In this document: positions 7,173 to 14,706 of the stretch, in pieces
How the letters are laid out: each line of letters starts with the position of its first letter
Position numbering within the stretch: the stretch's first letter is position 1
NCBI GenBank assembly: GCA_020426125.1
Contig: JAGQQQ010000287.1
Span: 1 to 14,706 of the forward strand
DNA from: Planctomycetaceae bacterium
GTDB taxonomy: Bacteria; Planctomycetota; Planctomycetia; Planctomycetales; Planctomycetaceae
Direction of reading: 5' to 3'
Length of the DNA: 14,706 nucleotides
Notes under the pieces: generated by a model
The model's input: only the letters and a program-made list of their open reading frames with translations
What the model was told of the DNA's origin: nothing
The model's database searches: none
Position numbers and translations under genes: made by a program

Positions 7173-8081
7173 CTACTTACTAAGCAGATCGCGAATCTGT
7201 TGATCCAACATCTGCTGCATCACCGGATTCCCTTTCATTCGATCTTTTAGTTCCGTTAGTTGTTTTCGCAACATGTCTTGACAGTCGGTCGCTCCATCGG
7301 TGCCTCCACCTTGAATGCTGAAAGTTGAACTAAAAGCCTGTTGACCGCCAACGCCGACATTGCCAGATCCAAAGCCAGGAAACAGCATGGCTGGCCCCTG
7401 ATCGCCCGATGCGTACTGTTCATACAGGGCGGCTGCCTCGGGGAGTTTCTGTTCGAGGTCAGCGGCGTTCTTGGCAACAAGTTCAACGGGCTTCTCGCCA
7501 CCGGTGATCTTCGCCCGAATCTTGCCTCCCGGCAGCTCCTGGAGAGTTGTTTCAAGGGGGCCTTCTTTCACGTTGATCGTTCGCACACCGTTGATACTTG
7601 AAACCGAAACACTGCGACTCATCTGGCCACCACCAGCAAACTGGTTGCCTGGTTTATCCCAACCTTCGAATGGCTTAATCCCATCGGCTTCTTTGGTGTT
7701 GAGCGCGATCTTTGCCCTTTCGGCGGTCGAAGGCTGGTCACTTTCGCTGAGCATCTGCAAAGTGATCCGAGCGGCTTCCTTGGTTTCCTCGTCTTTGGAT
7801 TGTGCCAGTTTGCCGAGTACGTCGATCGACTTCTCGATCGTATCGCGATTCCCAGCCAGAGCTGCCTTTGCGAGTGCCGGGATGGCCTCTTTACCCGCAG
7901 TGATGAGTTGCTTTTCGGCTTTGATTCGCTCTGTGAGTCGCTCATGACCGAGTTGCAGAACCCACTCATCGATCTGTTGTTGTTGTGTCGCTTGTGCTGG
8001 CTTGTCGTCAGCGTAACTGATGCTGCTGCCCCACAGTGTCAATGCCGTTGTGAAGAGAAGTGAGATCTGTGCGAGTTTCAT
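7173..8081 (-). CDS. Secreted HEAT-like repeat protein, 302 aa
   Basis: An exported protein of unknown role. Residues 1-24 are a signal peptide (MKLAQISLLFTTALTL core, likely cleavage after SYA before DDKP). Residues ~35-128 are helical repeats of HEAT/ARM type, with WVLQLGHERLTERIKAEKQL, then AIPALAKAAL, resembling 'element-splitting' repeats common in planctomycete secreted proteins. The middle (about 145-200) is Gly/Ser-rich then beta-like, with a GGQMSRSVSVSSING stretch, and 215-260 is Gly-rich. The C-terminus (266-302) is helical with one Cys. Two further in-frame ATGs lie upstream (8117, 8093), but the one at 8081 has GAGGA with 5 nt spacing and gives a clean signal peptide, so I choose it. 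It starts 63 nt after the prenyltransferase-like gene and is the last gene of the operon. No clear terminator follows. Confidence 0.8.
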   Translation of the reverse strand: MKLAQISLLFTTALTLWGSSISYADDKPAQATQQQQIDEWVLQLGHERLTERIKAEKQLITAGKEAIPALAKAALAGNRDTIEKSIDVLGKLAQSKDEETKEAARITLQMLSESDQPSTAERAKIALNTKEADGIKPFEGWDKPGNQFAGGGQMSRSVSVSSINGVRTINVKEGPLETTLQELPGGKIRAKITGGEKPVELVAKNAADLEQKLPEAAALYEQYASGDQGPAMLFPGFGSGNVGVGGQQAFSSTFSIQGGGTDGATDCQDMLRKQLTELKDRMKGNPVMQQMLDQQIRDLLSK

Positions 8082-8144
8082 GGTTATCCTCATTTTAGAT
8101 TTCGAGTGCTTCGGCATTTCAGGCCAGTCTCTGGAGAATGTTGG

Positions 8145-9260
8145 CTATTCCTCACGCTGATAGATCGGCAGCTGACGTGCGGAAACCGTCAACGTGAGAA
8201 TCGCGAGGGATGTGGGATACGTTGTGTTGTACACGAGCGATTGATTAGGGTAATTCCAACTGCCTTCGGGCGTCTGGTCCTCCAGCAGGCTGTCGTACAT
8301 CAGAGGAGCAAACTCGTTCCAGTGTTTCCCCCCTAATTGAAACATCGCCTGTCCACAGTAGTACCAGGCGTAGTAGCGGAAGCGTACCGGGTTTCCATCA
8401 GGTCCAACCATTCTCGGAGGCCGACTCAATATGAAGTCGCCGGCAACAAGCAGGTCGTCGTTGCCATGTTCGCCACAGAGTTCCAGGCAGAGCACGGCAA
8501 CTCCCGTCATTGACGTGCTTCCCGAGTTGCTGCCGGGCATATAGGAAAAGCCTCCGTCACGCGTGTGACAATTGAGGATGTAAGAAACCGCCATTTCAAT
8601 ATGTTCATCGGGAATCGCCGCGCCGTTGAGTTTCGCGGCACGGAGGGCCATGATCGACCAGCCCGTTAGAGACAGATCACTGTCCGTGGTTCCCGGCGTA
8701 TATCTCCAGCCTCCGGTGTTGGCTTCTGACTTGGGAACCTTTTGAGCCTGCAATAGGACCAGTAGCGCGCGTGACAGTACATCATCAACTTTTTGCTGAC
8801 GTACTGGATCGACCATGCCAGACACTTCGCCCAGTAGCAGTGTGGAAATGCTGTGTTCGTACATCAATCCAGTCGTACGGCCTTTGGGATCATGGCAAAC
8901 CAACAAACCGTTTTCGAGCTGCTGACTGAGAACATAGTCGATTCCTCGGTTGATCAACTCTCCATATTGGCCGCGACCAGGAAGATGACCTTTGGCGAGA
9001 AACGCCATCACAGCGAGCGAGGTCACTCCCGTATTGCCAACGCTGGCCGGTTCCTCAAACGATCCGGCCAACTCGGGCCGTCCCATCGCTGCGGCGGCAT
9101 CCCGGTTGATTTGCTTCGCAGACAGGTATTCCAACCCACGATCGACGGCCGCGTCCAGGCGAGATTGGTAACGGACGCGAAGCGCATCGGCGTCTTGGGC
9201 ACTGACGCTGTGACACGCAAGCGACAAAGCAATGACAGCAATCCAGGAGTAAGGTTGCAT
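8145..9260 (-). CDS. Secreted prenyltransferase/squalene-oxidase-repeat protein
   Basis: A 371-residue protein with the alpha/alpha-barrel fold of terpene cyclases and prenyltransferase beta subunits. Residues 1-21 are a signal peptide (cleavage after VSA, before QDAD). Repeats with the QW-like pattern occur as GGWRYTPG (183-190), GGFSYMPGS (236-244) and GSWNYPN (333-339). Family enzymes use DxDD (squalene-hopene cyclase) or zinc ligands. Here the nearest stretch is DSDLSLTGW (193-201), which lacks the DD, and I see no lipid-cyclase acid motif, so catalysis is doubtful and a binding role is possible. The frame is open to 9413, but ATG 9260 has AAGGA with 6 nt spacing and starts the signal peptide. 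The start codon lies inside the preceding gene's frame, implying translational coupling. Such genes are frequent beside planctomycete MoxR-type clusters. Confidence 0.88.
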   Translation of the reverse strand: MQPYSWIAVIALSLACHSVSAQDADALRVRYQSRLDAAVDRGLEYLSAKQINRDAAAAMGRPELAGSFEEPASVGNTGVTSLAVMAFLAKGHLPGRGQYGELINRGIDYVLSQQLENGLLVCHDPKGRTTGLMYEHSISTLLLGEVSGMVDPVRQQKVDDVLSRALLVLLQAQKVPKSEANTGGWRYTPGTTDSDLSLTGWSIMALRAAKLNGAAIPDEHIEMAVSYILNCHTRDGGFSYMPGSNSGSTSMTGVAVLCLELCGEHGNDDLLVAGDFILSRPPRMVGPDGNPVRFRYYAWYYCGQAMFQLGGKHWNEFAPLMYDSLLEDQTPEGSWNYPNQSLVYNTTYPTSLAILTLTVSARQLPIYQREE

Positions 9261-12200
9261 GAGTGATCCTTTTCTTTCGCTGTGTCCCGACGCGATTCCA
9301 GACGCGACAGTTCCTCGAAGTAGTCTTTCACTACTCCACGGAACTCCTCGGGAATCTTGCCATCCTGGTTGTCGAGCACATTGCTTTTCAGCTTGCGGCG
9401 GGCCTGTGTCCAATTTGAGGTGGAACGACCGCGCAGTTGCGTCGGAGCGACTTCGCTTTGACCTGCTCCTGCATTTCCCTTGACCCCTTGGGGATCGGAT
9501 GATGGGCTGCCGGGGCGCGGGTTGCCAGACTGGTTTGATGAGTCCGATGAAGTTTGGCGATTCGACGTGCCGTTATTCGGATTGGAATTCCGGTTCGGAT
9601 ATCCAGCCTGCTGGGCCGCCTCATCGGCGAGTTGGTTGAGATCTTGAGCGAGTTGCTGAGCCCGTTCGGGAGACGGAGTGCGAGCCGTCTGGTGGGCCTT
9701 ATCGGCAGCCTCTGCGAGCTTTTGCGAATCGGGCTGTTGCTCCTTGCTGGAGGGAGCGCCGGCCCCATCAGACTTCGTGTCCGGCTTTGATTCCTGTGGC
9801 TGATCTCCGTCCGGATTCGGTGTCGACTCCTTCGGCTCTGATGGGTTACCGCCGCTCTTAGATGAACCGCCGCGGGAGCCAATTGATCCTCCCGGCTTGT
9901 TGCAGTTCGAACATTTCTTGCAGGACTTGCAGACCGCATCGAGAGATTGCGTTGCCTCCTGAAGAGACCTCGCCGCCTGCTCCAACTGCTCATCGGCATT
10001 GGCCAGTTTTTTTTCATCGATCTGCTTGGGATCACCGGCCTGCTTGGGATCACCGGCCTGCTTGGGATCACCGGCCTGCTTGGGATCACCGGCCTGCTTG
10101 GGATCACCGGCTTGCTTGGGATCACCGGCTTGTTTGGGATCACCGGCTTGCTTCTGCGAGTCTTTATGTGGCTTTGTCTGTTGTTCTGCCGCCCTGGTTT
10201 CCTTCTGAGCCTGTTCGAGTTTCTCGCGGGCTTCCCGAACTGCTAGCTGATTTTCAGGATCGTCGGTTGGCAGTTGCAGCAACTCGTTGGCCTTGTCTCG
10301 GAGTCTTTCGGTTCGGTCCGCAAGCTGTTCCTGTAACTTTGCAACCGCGTCGTCAGGACGGTCTTCGCGAACTGCTTGTATCGCCTCTCGGACTCGCTCC
10401 TGTTGATTTGCAAGTCGCTGCAGATCATCTTCTTGCTGCTGGACATTGTTGCCCTGCTTCTCGGTGGGCTTCGCAGAGGCGTTCTCTTTCGCGGACTTGG
10501 CTTCTTCTTGCAGACGTTCTGCAGCTTGCTTTGCCCCGGTTTCTGCCTGCTCCAGATCTTTTTGCCTGAGTTTCTCCGGTACAGCTTCCATCTGCTTCCT
10601 GGCGTCGGCGAGTGTCTTGGGTTTGCCGTTCTGTTCGCCTTGAGTTGCTACATTTTGATTTTGTTGATCCTTTTCGAGAGCAATAGTTGCAGGTGGCTGC
10701 AGGTCGCGAGTCTGCTCTTCCAACTTCCGGGTTTCGTTTGCAATTTGTTCCTGCTCCCTGGCAACCATTTCCAGCAGTTGGTCGTTTAACTCCTCTTGAC
10801 TGTGAACCTGATCGAGCTTCGCCAATGCTTCCTGCTGATGTTGCAACTCCGCTGCTGTCTCGGTCAGTTCGGCCGCCTTCTCCGCACGTTGCGCAAACTG
10901 CTCACTCTTGGCGTCGAGATCCTGTTCGACAGCTTCTTGCAACCCGTCCGCGACCTGTTGCTGTTTGTCTTGAACTTCTGGGACGTTGTCTTGCCCATCG
11001 CTTAGCTCTTGCGCCAACCGTTCCTGCTGCCTGGCAAGCTCATCTAGCTGAGCGGCCAGTTCCAGACGTTTGCCTCGCTGGTTAATGTCTTCGCGTATTT
11101 GTTCAAGCTTTTCGATGGCATCGCTGAGCGACTTTTTCGTCGCAGCGGCTGCTTTCCTCTGTTGAGGCATATCATCTGAGAGTGGTACGAGTCCTGACTG
11201 CTTCTTCGCTTCCGCGACCTCATTTTCTGTGACGTCCTGAATTCGCTCGATCTCCGGTTGGAAGAGGCGTTGCTGGTTGGGTTCATTCTCATCTGCCAAT
11301 CGGCGCAGCGATTGCTCAGCGCTCTGGATCTGATCCTTGAGTCGTTTCACTTTCTCCGCAGCATTGTCGGGGGCTTTGGGCAACTCGGCCATGCCACCGA
11401 CTTCGCCAAGATCTTTCTGAAGTTCATTCGTGATCTGTTCGGCTGTCTTGAGGTCATCCAGTGCCTCCGTCAGATGGGTCAGCGCGGATCGAGCTTCGTA
11501 ATGAACAGCCTGCTGCCCGATTGGAGCCGCCTCCTCGGAAATCTGAATGCGAATCTTCCGCGAGTCCGCAATTTGTGATCCGCCAAACTCCTCGGGGCGA
11601 CTGTCGGTGATCGACAGCCAGACGGTCAGCTGATCTCCAGTGGTGACTTCCAGTTTCTTGAGGTCAATGGCCAGTTCGCCAGAGAACTTCGTTCCCTGGT
11701 CGTGCTGAAGTTTTTTGATCGAAGGCGGTTCCCCGTTCTTCTGCGAGATCAGGTGCAAGGCACTGCAGCCAAAGTCGTCGATTGCGTGGTAGACAAAGTC
11801 GATACTTTGACCTGGTCTGACCTGGAGTTCAGGCAGGGCTGGCTGATCAATGACAATCGCAGGCGGCAAATCGGGCAGAATTCGCACCTCAAACGGGAAC
11901 GGCTCGCTTGGGACTCCCGCTTCACTCAGAAGTGTGATCGTGCCGCGCTGCACCTCTCTGTCAGTTGCCGTAAACTCCCAATCGTGCCGCCACTGTCCCG
12001 CTTCTTCGACCAAGACAGCTTCGCCACATGGGATCGATGTCCCGTTGATCGTCAGAGACGATTCAGCACAAGGCAACGTGGAATCAACGTCGAACCGAAT
12101 TCGTGTACCATGAATTGTTTCGATCGACTCAGATGGATCATTGATGACCTGGGAAGGCAGCTGCGCGTATTCTGGAAACGTCAGACTGACCTGAACGCTT

Positions 12201-13090
12201 TCAATCACCGGTTTGGGATCGACGAAGATTTGGTAACGGTCGGAGAAAAGACCACCGGAACGAATGCGATACTGTCGGTCACTTTTCAACCCCGTCAGAG
12301 TGAATTCGGCCGTCCCGCTCTTGGCGCCGGTCGCCATCTGATGGGAAGCGATGACGGCATCATTCTCAACGATTTCCAGCACAGCATCTGTGAGGTGGCT
12401 TGCTGTCGCAGCGATTCGTACATCGCTCCCTTCTCCGACAACCGTACTGCCGGGGATGACCGTTGCATTCAAGTGCGGAAGCACTCGGGCACTCCAGGGA
12501 TTTAGCACGCTATATAGGGATGGGATCAAATAGGGTGCCCAGATCCACAATGACAAGACAAATGCCGCAACGCACGCTCCTGCGACAATGGTTCTTTTGA
12601 GAACTTCTTGTCCCCGCAGATCCTCGTCCTGGCATCCAGCGAGACTGCCATGTGCCTGTTGAGTGACAGCTTCGATGAGCGAGCTTGTTTGAGCATTTGG
12701 AGCCTCAGTCAACTGCAGCGACGTTGTGAGGCGTTCCTCAATCGTTGGCCGCTTCTGTTCCAGTGTCCACGCCATCGCAAGGCGGTCACACTCTTGATTG
12801 AGTGGCATCACGAGAAACCGTCGAGTGACCGCCCCAACAATCCCAATGAGCGGGAGCCATAGCGCGACCCGTAACCATGCTGATTCAGGCTGAAAGAATG
12901 CGTCAATCACCAAAATAACAAGGAGTGACACCAACGCGGCCGTTCCGGCGGCCAGGACTCCCCCGATCCAGATCTCTCGGCGCAGCCGACTCACCATCGC
13001 GTCAAGATCGAGATGAATTCGATTGATCGCGGCAGCTCTGGGAGGCGTGACTGATTTGGTGTTGCTTGATGAGGTTGTTGTCGCTGTCAT
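9023..13090 (-). CDS. DUF4175-like membrane protein with giant coiled coil
   Basis: A very long (1355-residue) protein of unknown function. Three membrane helices lie at about 40-63, 72-94 and 167-191. A beta-rich, probably extracytoplasmic region follows (about 205-520), including the DDFGCSALHL segment (438-447) typical of DUF4175-like proteins. From about 530 to 970 it is a Gln/Glu/Lys-rich coiled coil. Then come seven QAGDPK repeats (981-1022), CKSCKKCSNC (1054-1063), a Ser/Pro/Gly/Asn-rich low-complexity stretch, and a conserved-looking end WTQARRKLKSNVLDNQDGKIPEEFRGVVKDYFEEL, split here as about 1227-1244 and 1245-1261. The frame is open to 13315, but the ATG at 13090, 38 nt after the previous stop, fits; GGTGA with 5 nt spacing precedes it. 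The last 78 residues (from TGC at 9257-9259) only shadow the next gene, so the ancestral protein was probably 1277 residues. A structural envelope role is inferred. Confidence 0.85.
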   Translation of the reverse strand: MTATTTSSSNTKSVTPPRAAAINRIHLDLDAMVSRLRREIWIGGVLAAGTAALVSLLVILVIDAFFQPESAWLRVALWLPLIGIVGAVTRRFLVMPLNQECDRLAMAWTLEQKRPTIEERLTTSLQLTEAPNAQTSSLIEAVTQQAHGSLAGCQDEDLRGQEVLKRTIVAGACVAAFVLSLWIWAPYLIPSLYSVLNPWSARVLPHLNATVIPGSTVVGEGSDVRIAATASHLTDAVLEIVENDAVIASHQMATGAKSGTAEFTLTGLKSDRQYRIRSGGLFSDRYQIFVDPKPVIESVQVSLTFPEYAQLPSQVINDPSESIETIHGTRIRFDVDSTLPCAESSLTINGTSIPCGEAVLVEEAGQWRHDWEFTATDREVQRGTITLLSEAGVPSEPFPFEVRILPDLPPAIVIDQPALPELQVRPGQSIDFVYHAIDDFGCSALHLISQKNGEPPSIKKLQHDQGTKFSGELAIDLKKLEVTTGDQLTVWLSITDSRPEEFGGSQIADSRKIRIQISEEAAPIGQQAVHYEARSALTHLTEALDDLKTAEQITNELQKDLGEVGGMAELPKAPDNAAEKVKRLKDQIQSAEQSLRRLADENEPNQQRLFQPEIERIQDVTENEVAEAKKQSGLVPLSDDMPQQRKAAAATKKSLSDAIEKLEQIREDINQRGKRLELAAQLDELARQQERLAQELSDGQDNVPEVQDKQQQVADGLQEAVEQDLDAKSEQFAQRAEKAAELTETAAELQHQQEALAKLDQVHSQEELNDQLLEMVAREQEQIANETRKLEEQTRDLQPPATIALEKDQQNQNVATQGEQNGKPKTLADARKQMEAVPEKLRQKDLEQAETGAKQAAERLQEEAKSAKENASAKPTEKQGNNVQQQEDDLQRLANQQERVREAIQAVREDRPDDAVAKLQEQLADRTERLRDKANELLQLPTDDPENQLAVREAREKLEQAQKETRAAEQQTKPHKDSQKQAGDPKQAGDPKQAGDPKQAGDPKQAGDPKQAGDPKQAGDPKQIDEKKLANADEQLEQAARSLQEATQSLDAVCKSCKKCSNCNKPGGSIGSRGGSSKSGGNPSEPKESTPNPDGDQPQESKPDTKSDGAGAPSSKEQQPDSQKLAEAADKAHQTARTPSPERAQQLAQDLNQLADEAAQQAGYPNRNSNPNNGTSNRQTSSDSSNQSGNPRPGSPSSDPQGVKGNAGAGQSEVAPTQLRGRSTSNWTQARRKLKSNVLDNQDGKIPEEFRGVVKDYFEELSRLESRRDTAKEKDHSCNLTPGLLSLLCRLRVTASVPKTPMRFASVTNLAWTRPSIVGWNTCLRSKSTGMPPQRWDGPSWPDRLRNRPALAIRE
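10025..10150 (-). repeat. Seven in-frame 18-bp tandem repeats (QAGDPK)7
   Basis: Seven direct copies of cttgggatcaccggcctg (plus-strand register) encode QAGDPK seven times in the DUF4175-like protein. Copies differ only at the Gln codon (ctg or ttg on the plus strand) and once at the Lys codon, so the array is young. Because the unit is 18 bp, gain or loss of copies keeps the frame and changes only the length of a flexible linker. It also creates repetitive plus-strand shadow frames, which are not genes. Confidence 0.95.
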
Positions 13091-13128
13091 TTGTGTCACC
13101 GAATTCCGTGAGATTAATCGAGAAGCCG

Positions 13129-14706
13129 CTAGATTCGCCCGGTCCATTTGCGGAGCAGCCACTCCAGACTGAGCCCGCCGAGAAACAGGCCGATGACTGG
13201 CCAAAAATTCCAGAGCGGCACCGTCCAGCGTTCGCGTACGAACGCTGACTTCGGACCTAAGTTTGAAAACACGGAGTCGAAATTGGCCAGGTCGGCCACA
13301 GTCCCCCCGGTCCAATCCGCGATTTGCCTCGGGACCGTGTCATCGGCCACAAGGTCGAGGCGCTCCAGATTCTCGGCACTGGGCTCTACTCCAATTTCCA
13401 GCCCCACTGTTTGAGTTCCGGCCGCTTCGAGTGTCAACAATTCATCGACGACTTCTCCAGAGAGCTCGACGCGGTATGTGCCGGGGTGTGTGAGATCGCG
13501 AACTTCACCGCGTAACATCCCAGGATTCTGCGGATCAGCAGTCAGGTTAACGGTCCGGATGACTTGATCTCCGAACAGGATCTTTGCCTGTACTGGGGCG
13601 TCAAGCACTGGGCTGCGATCCGCATGAAGAAGTCGGGCTTGAACGGAAATGGACTCGCCGGTTTTGTATAGCGTTCGATCCGTTCCCAGCCGTACCAGAT
13701 CGGTCCCTGCAGAGAGCCGATCGCTGACGGCCCAGCGAATGATCTGTCCCCAGAATTCATGGTGAATTTGATCACCGATCCCGTAGCGTAGCCGCCAAGT
13801 TTCGTCGAAGTTCAATTGCAGCACTTTGCCCGTTCCGAATCGATGCCACAGCATCAGTGCCTTCCGCCGCTGCTCGGCCGCGCTGGTTTTCGCGTCATTC
13901 GGGCGTTCCAGATTGGTCGAAGCATAAGCGAGGACACTTGCTCCGGCTTTCGCTTCGCAATCCGGGTGCCTCCAGGTCAATTCCGGAAAGGCTGTGTCAG
14001 CGGTTCCGGTTGCTCGTTGTAACACCTCATCTAAAACGCCTTCCTGCGTCAGAGAGAAATGGAAGCTCTGGTCGGGGCTGCGCGCTGTCGAGATGGCAGG
14101 ACGATTCATGAGTACGGGTAGCACGTCCGCAAGAGGTGTTGTTCGGTAGGCATGAGGCATCTGATTGGGGCCGGCGATGACCACCAGTGCCCCGCCCCGG
14201 TTTTTCACGAAACGTTCCAATGTGTGGATGCCCTCTTTGGAAAGCTCCTGCGGGGAGACATCGCCCAGGATGATGACGTCGAACTTGAACCACTCTGCTT
14301 CGTCGAGCGGGAGAGCATTGGCTTCGCAGTCGTCGAAGGCACGTTGAGCCGAAGCCCGCATGAGGGACGGCGCCGGGACTCCCGCAAGACGATCGCCGTG
14401 CAACAACACTGCCTGCAGAAAGACGGTCTGATCGCGGCCCGCGAAAAGGCTCCGCAGATAACGAAATTCCCACCGGGGACGCTGATCGATCAACAAGACA
14501 CGAATCTGGTCCTGGGAGACCCAAACCGGTTTTGACGTTTTGTTGTTCTCTGTCGTTTCCTCGTTTGGAAGTTCGTCGAGTTCCACGCGATACTCGTGAA
14601 TTCGCGGTTCCTCAGGCTGATGTCGAAACGTCACTGATTCGCAATGATTGTCATTCGTGATCGCGAACGACTGTTCCTCAATCAGTTCGTCGCCATCAAA
14701 CAATCG
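13129..14706 (-). CDS. Glutamine amidotransferase-fold membrane protein, 5' end missing
   Basis: The reading frame stays open through the right edge, so the N-terminus lies outside; the TTG at 14703 is not a credible start. About 525 residues are visible. Residues ~66-200 (counted from 14703) look like a class I glutamine-amidotransferase-like fold, with IRVLLIDQRPRWEFRYLR (67-84), FDVIILGDVSPQ (141-152) and GGALVVIAGPN (170-180). No nucleophile Cys elbow is seen there, so it is probably non-catalytic. A beta-rich region follows (about 330-460), then one C-terminal membrane helix (about 497-514) and a short basic end WTGRI. Proteins of this kind in planctomycete MoxR clusters carry BatA/von Willebrand-type regions in the N-terminal part, which would be off the window. 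The stop is 38 nt before the DUF4175-like start, so the two are co-transcribed. Confidence 0.82.
   Translation of the reverse strand, partial: RLFDGDELIEEQSFAITNDNHCESVTFRHQPEEPRIHEYRVELDELPNEETTENNKTSKPVWVSQDQIRVLLIDQRPRWEFRYLRSLFAGRDQTVFLQAVLLHGDRLAGVPAPSLMRASAQRAFDDCEANALPLDEAEWFKFDVIILGDVSPQELSKEGIHTLERFVKNRGGALVVIAGPNQMPHAYRTTPLADVLPVLMNRPAISTARSPDQSFHFSLTQEGVLDEVLQRATGTADTAFPELTWRHPDCEAKAGASVLAYASTNLERPNDAKTSAAEQRRKALMLWHRFGTGKVLQLNFDETWRLRYGIGDQIHHEFWGQIIRWAVSDRLSAGTDLVRLGTDRTLYKTGESISVQARLLHADRSPVLDAPVQAKILFGDQVIRTVNLTADPQNPGMLRGEVRDLTHPGTYRVELSGEVVDELLTLEAAGTQTVGLEIGVEPSAENLERLDLVADDTVPRQIADWTGGTVADLANFDSVFSNLGPKSAFVRERWTVPLWNFWPVIGLFLGGLSLEWLLRKWTGRI

Noticed and set aside
10025..10150. 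Tandem array considered as a CRISPR
   Set aside because: The 18-bp units are contiguous without spacers and keep a coding frame.
9862..10569. 235-codon plus-strand frame with repeated AWDHRP units
   Set aside because: It is only the antisense reading of the QAGDPK tandem array and flanking coiled coil.
13091..13315. 75-residue upstream extension of the DUF4175-like protein
   Set aside because: It would overlap the end of the preceding gene by 187 nt; the ATG at 13090 gives normal operon spacing and a sensible membrane-protein N-terminus.
14027..14524. 165-codon minus-strand frame inside the amidotransferase-fold gene
   Set aside because: It overlaps the conserved IRVLLID and FDVIILGD segments in another frame and has no recognisable motif.

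Overview
The window looks like chromosome from a planctomycete (moderate GC, Planctomycetales-like). The inference rests on four things: a MoxR-cluster style operon ending in a huge Gln/Glu-rich coiled-coil membrane protein, a secreted terpene-cyclase-fold protein without a cyclase motif, intergenic 'atccgaaat' repeats, and a small protein of a kind I associate with this phylum. All intact genes are on the minus strand; only a broken hicBA pair is on the plus strand.

Right part (14706 down to 7173) is one compact minus-strand transcription unit. It holds a 5'-truncated glutamine-amidotransferase-fold membrane protein, a 1277-1355 residue DUF4175-like protein with three N-terminal membrane helices and a long coiled coil, a secreted prenyltransferase/squalene-oxidase-repeat protein, and a secreted HEAT-like protein. 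Gaps are 38 nt, an overlap, and 63 nt. This order resembles the downstream half of planctomycete MoxR/DUF58/BatA clusters; MoxR and DUF58 would lie beyond the right edge. All four products appear to be membrane or exported proteins, so a joint cell-envelope role is likely but unproven.

Middle part (about 5970-7100) is a decay zone. It contains the C-terminal end of an ISAs1-family transposase, an abutting N-terminal piece of another (probably ISKra4-like) transposase in a different frame, and a hicB-hicA toxin-antitoxin pair that has collected a nonsense codon and at least two frameshifts.

Left part (276-5717) holds four minus-strand genes. In transcription order these are a DUF255 thioredoxin/(alpha/alpha)6-barrel protein, a STAS-domain protein with Glu where SpoIIAA has its phosphorylated Ser, a strong hairpin terminator, an unrecognised 172-residue protein, and an SNF2-family helicase with a TTG start and an ideal ribosome-binding site. 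A diverged inverted repeat lies in the SNF2 leader.

The best candidates for a second look are the apparent stop-codon loss that gives the DUF4175-like protein a 78-residue tail over the next gene, its QAGDPK tandem repeat and CxxCxxCxxC motif, the Glu-substituted STAS protein, and the layered decay of the hicBA/transposase zone. I see no tRNA, rRNA or CRISPR, and no clearly new defence system.
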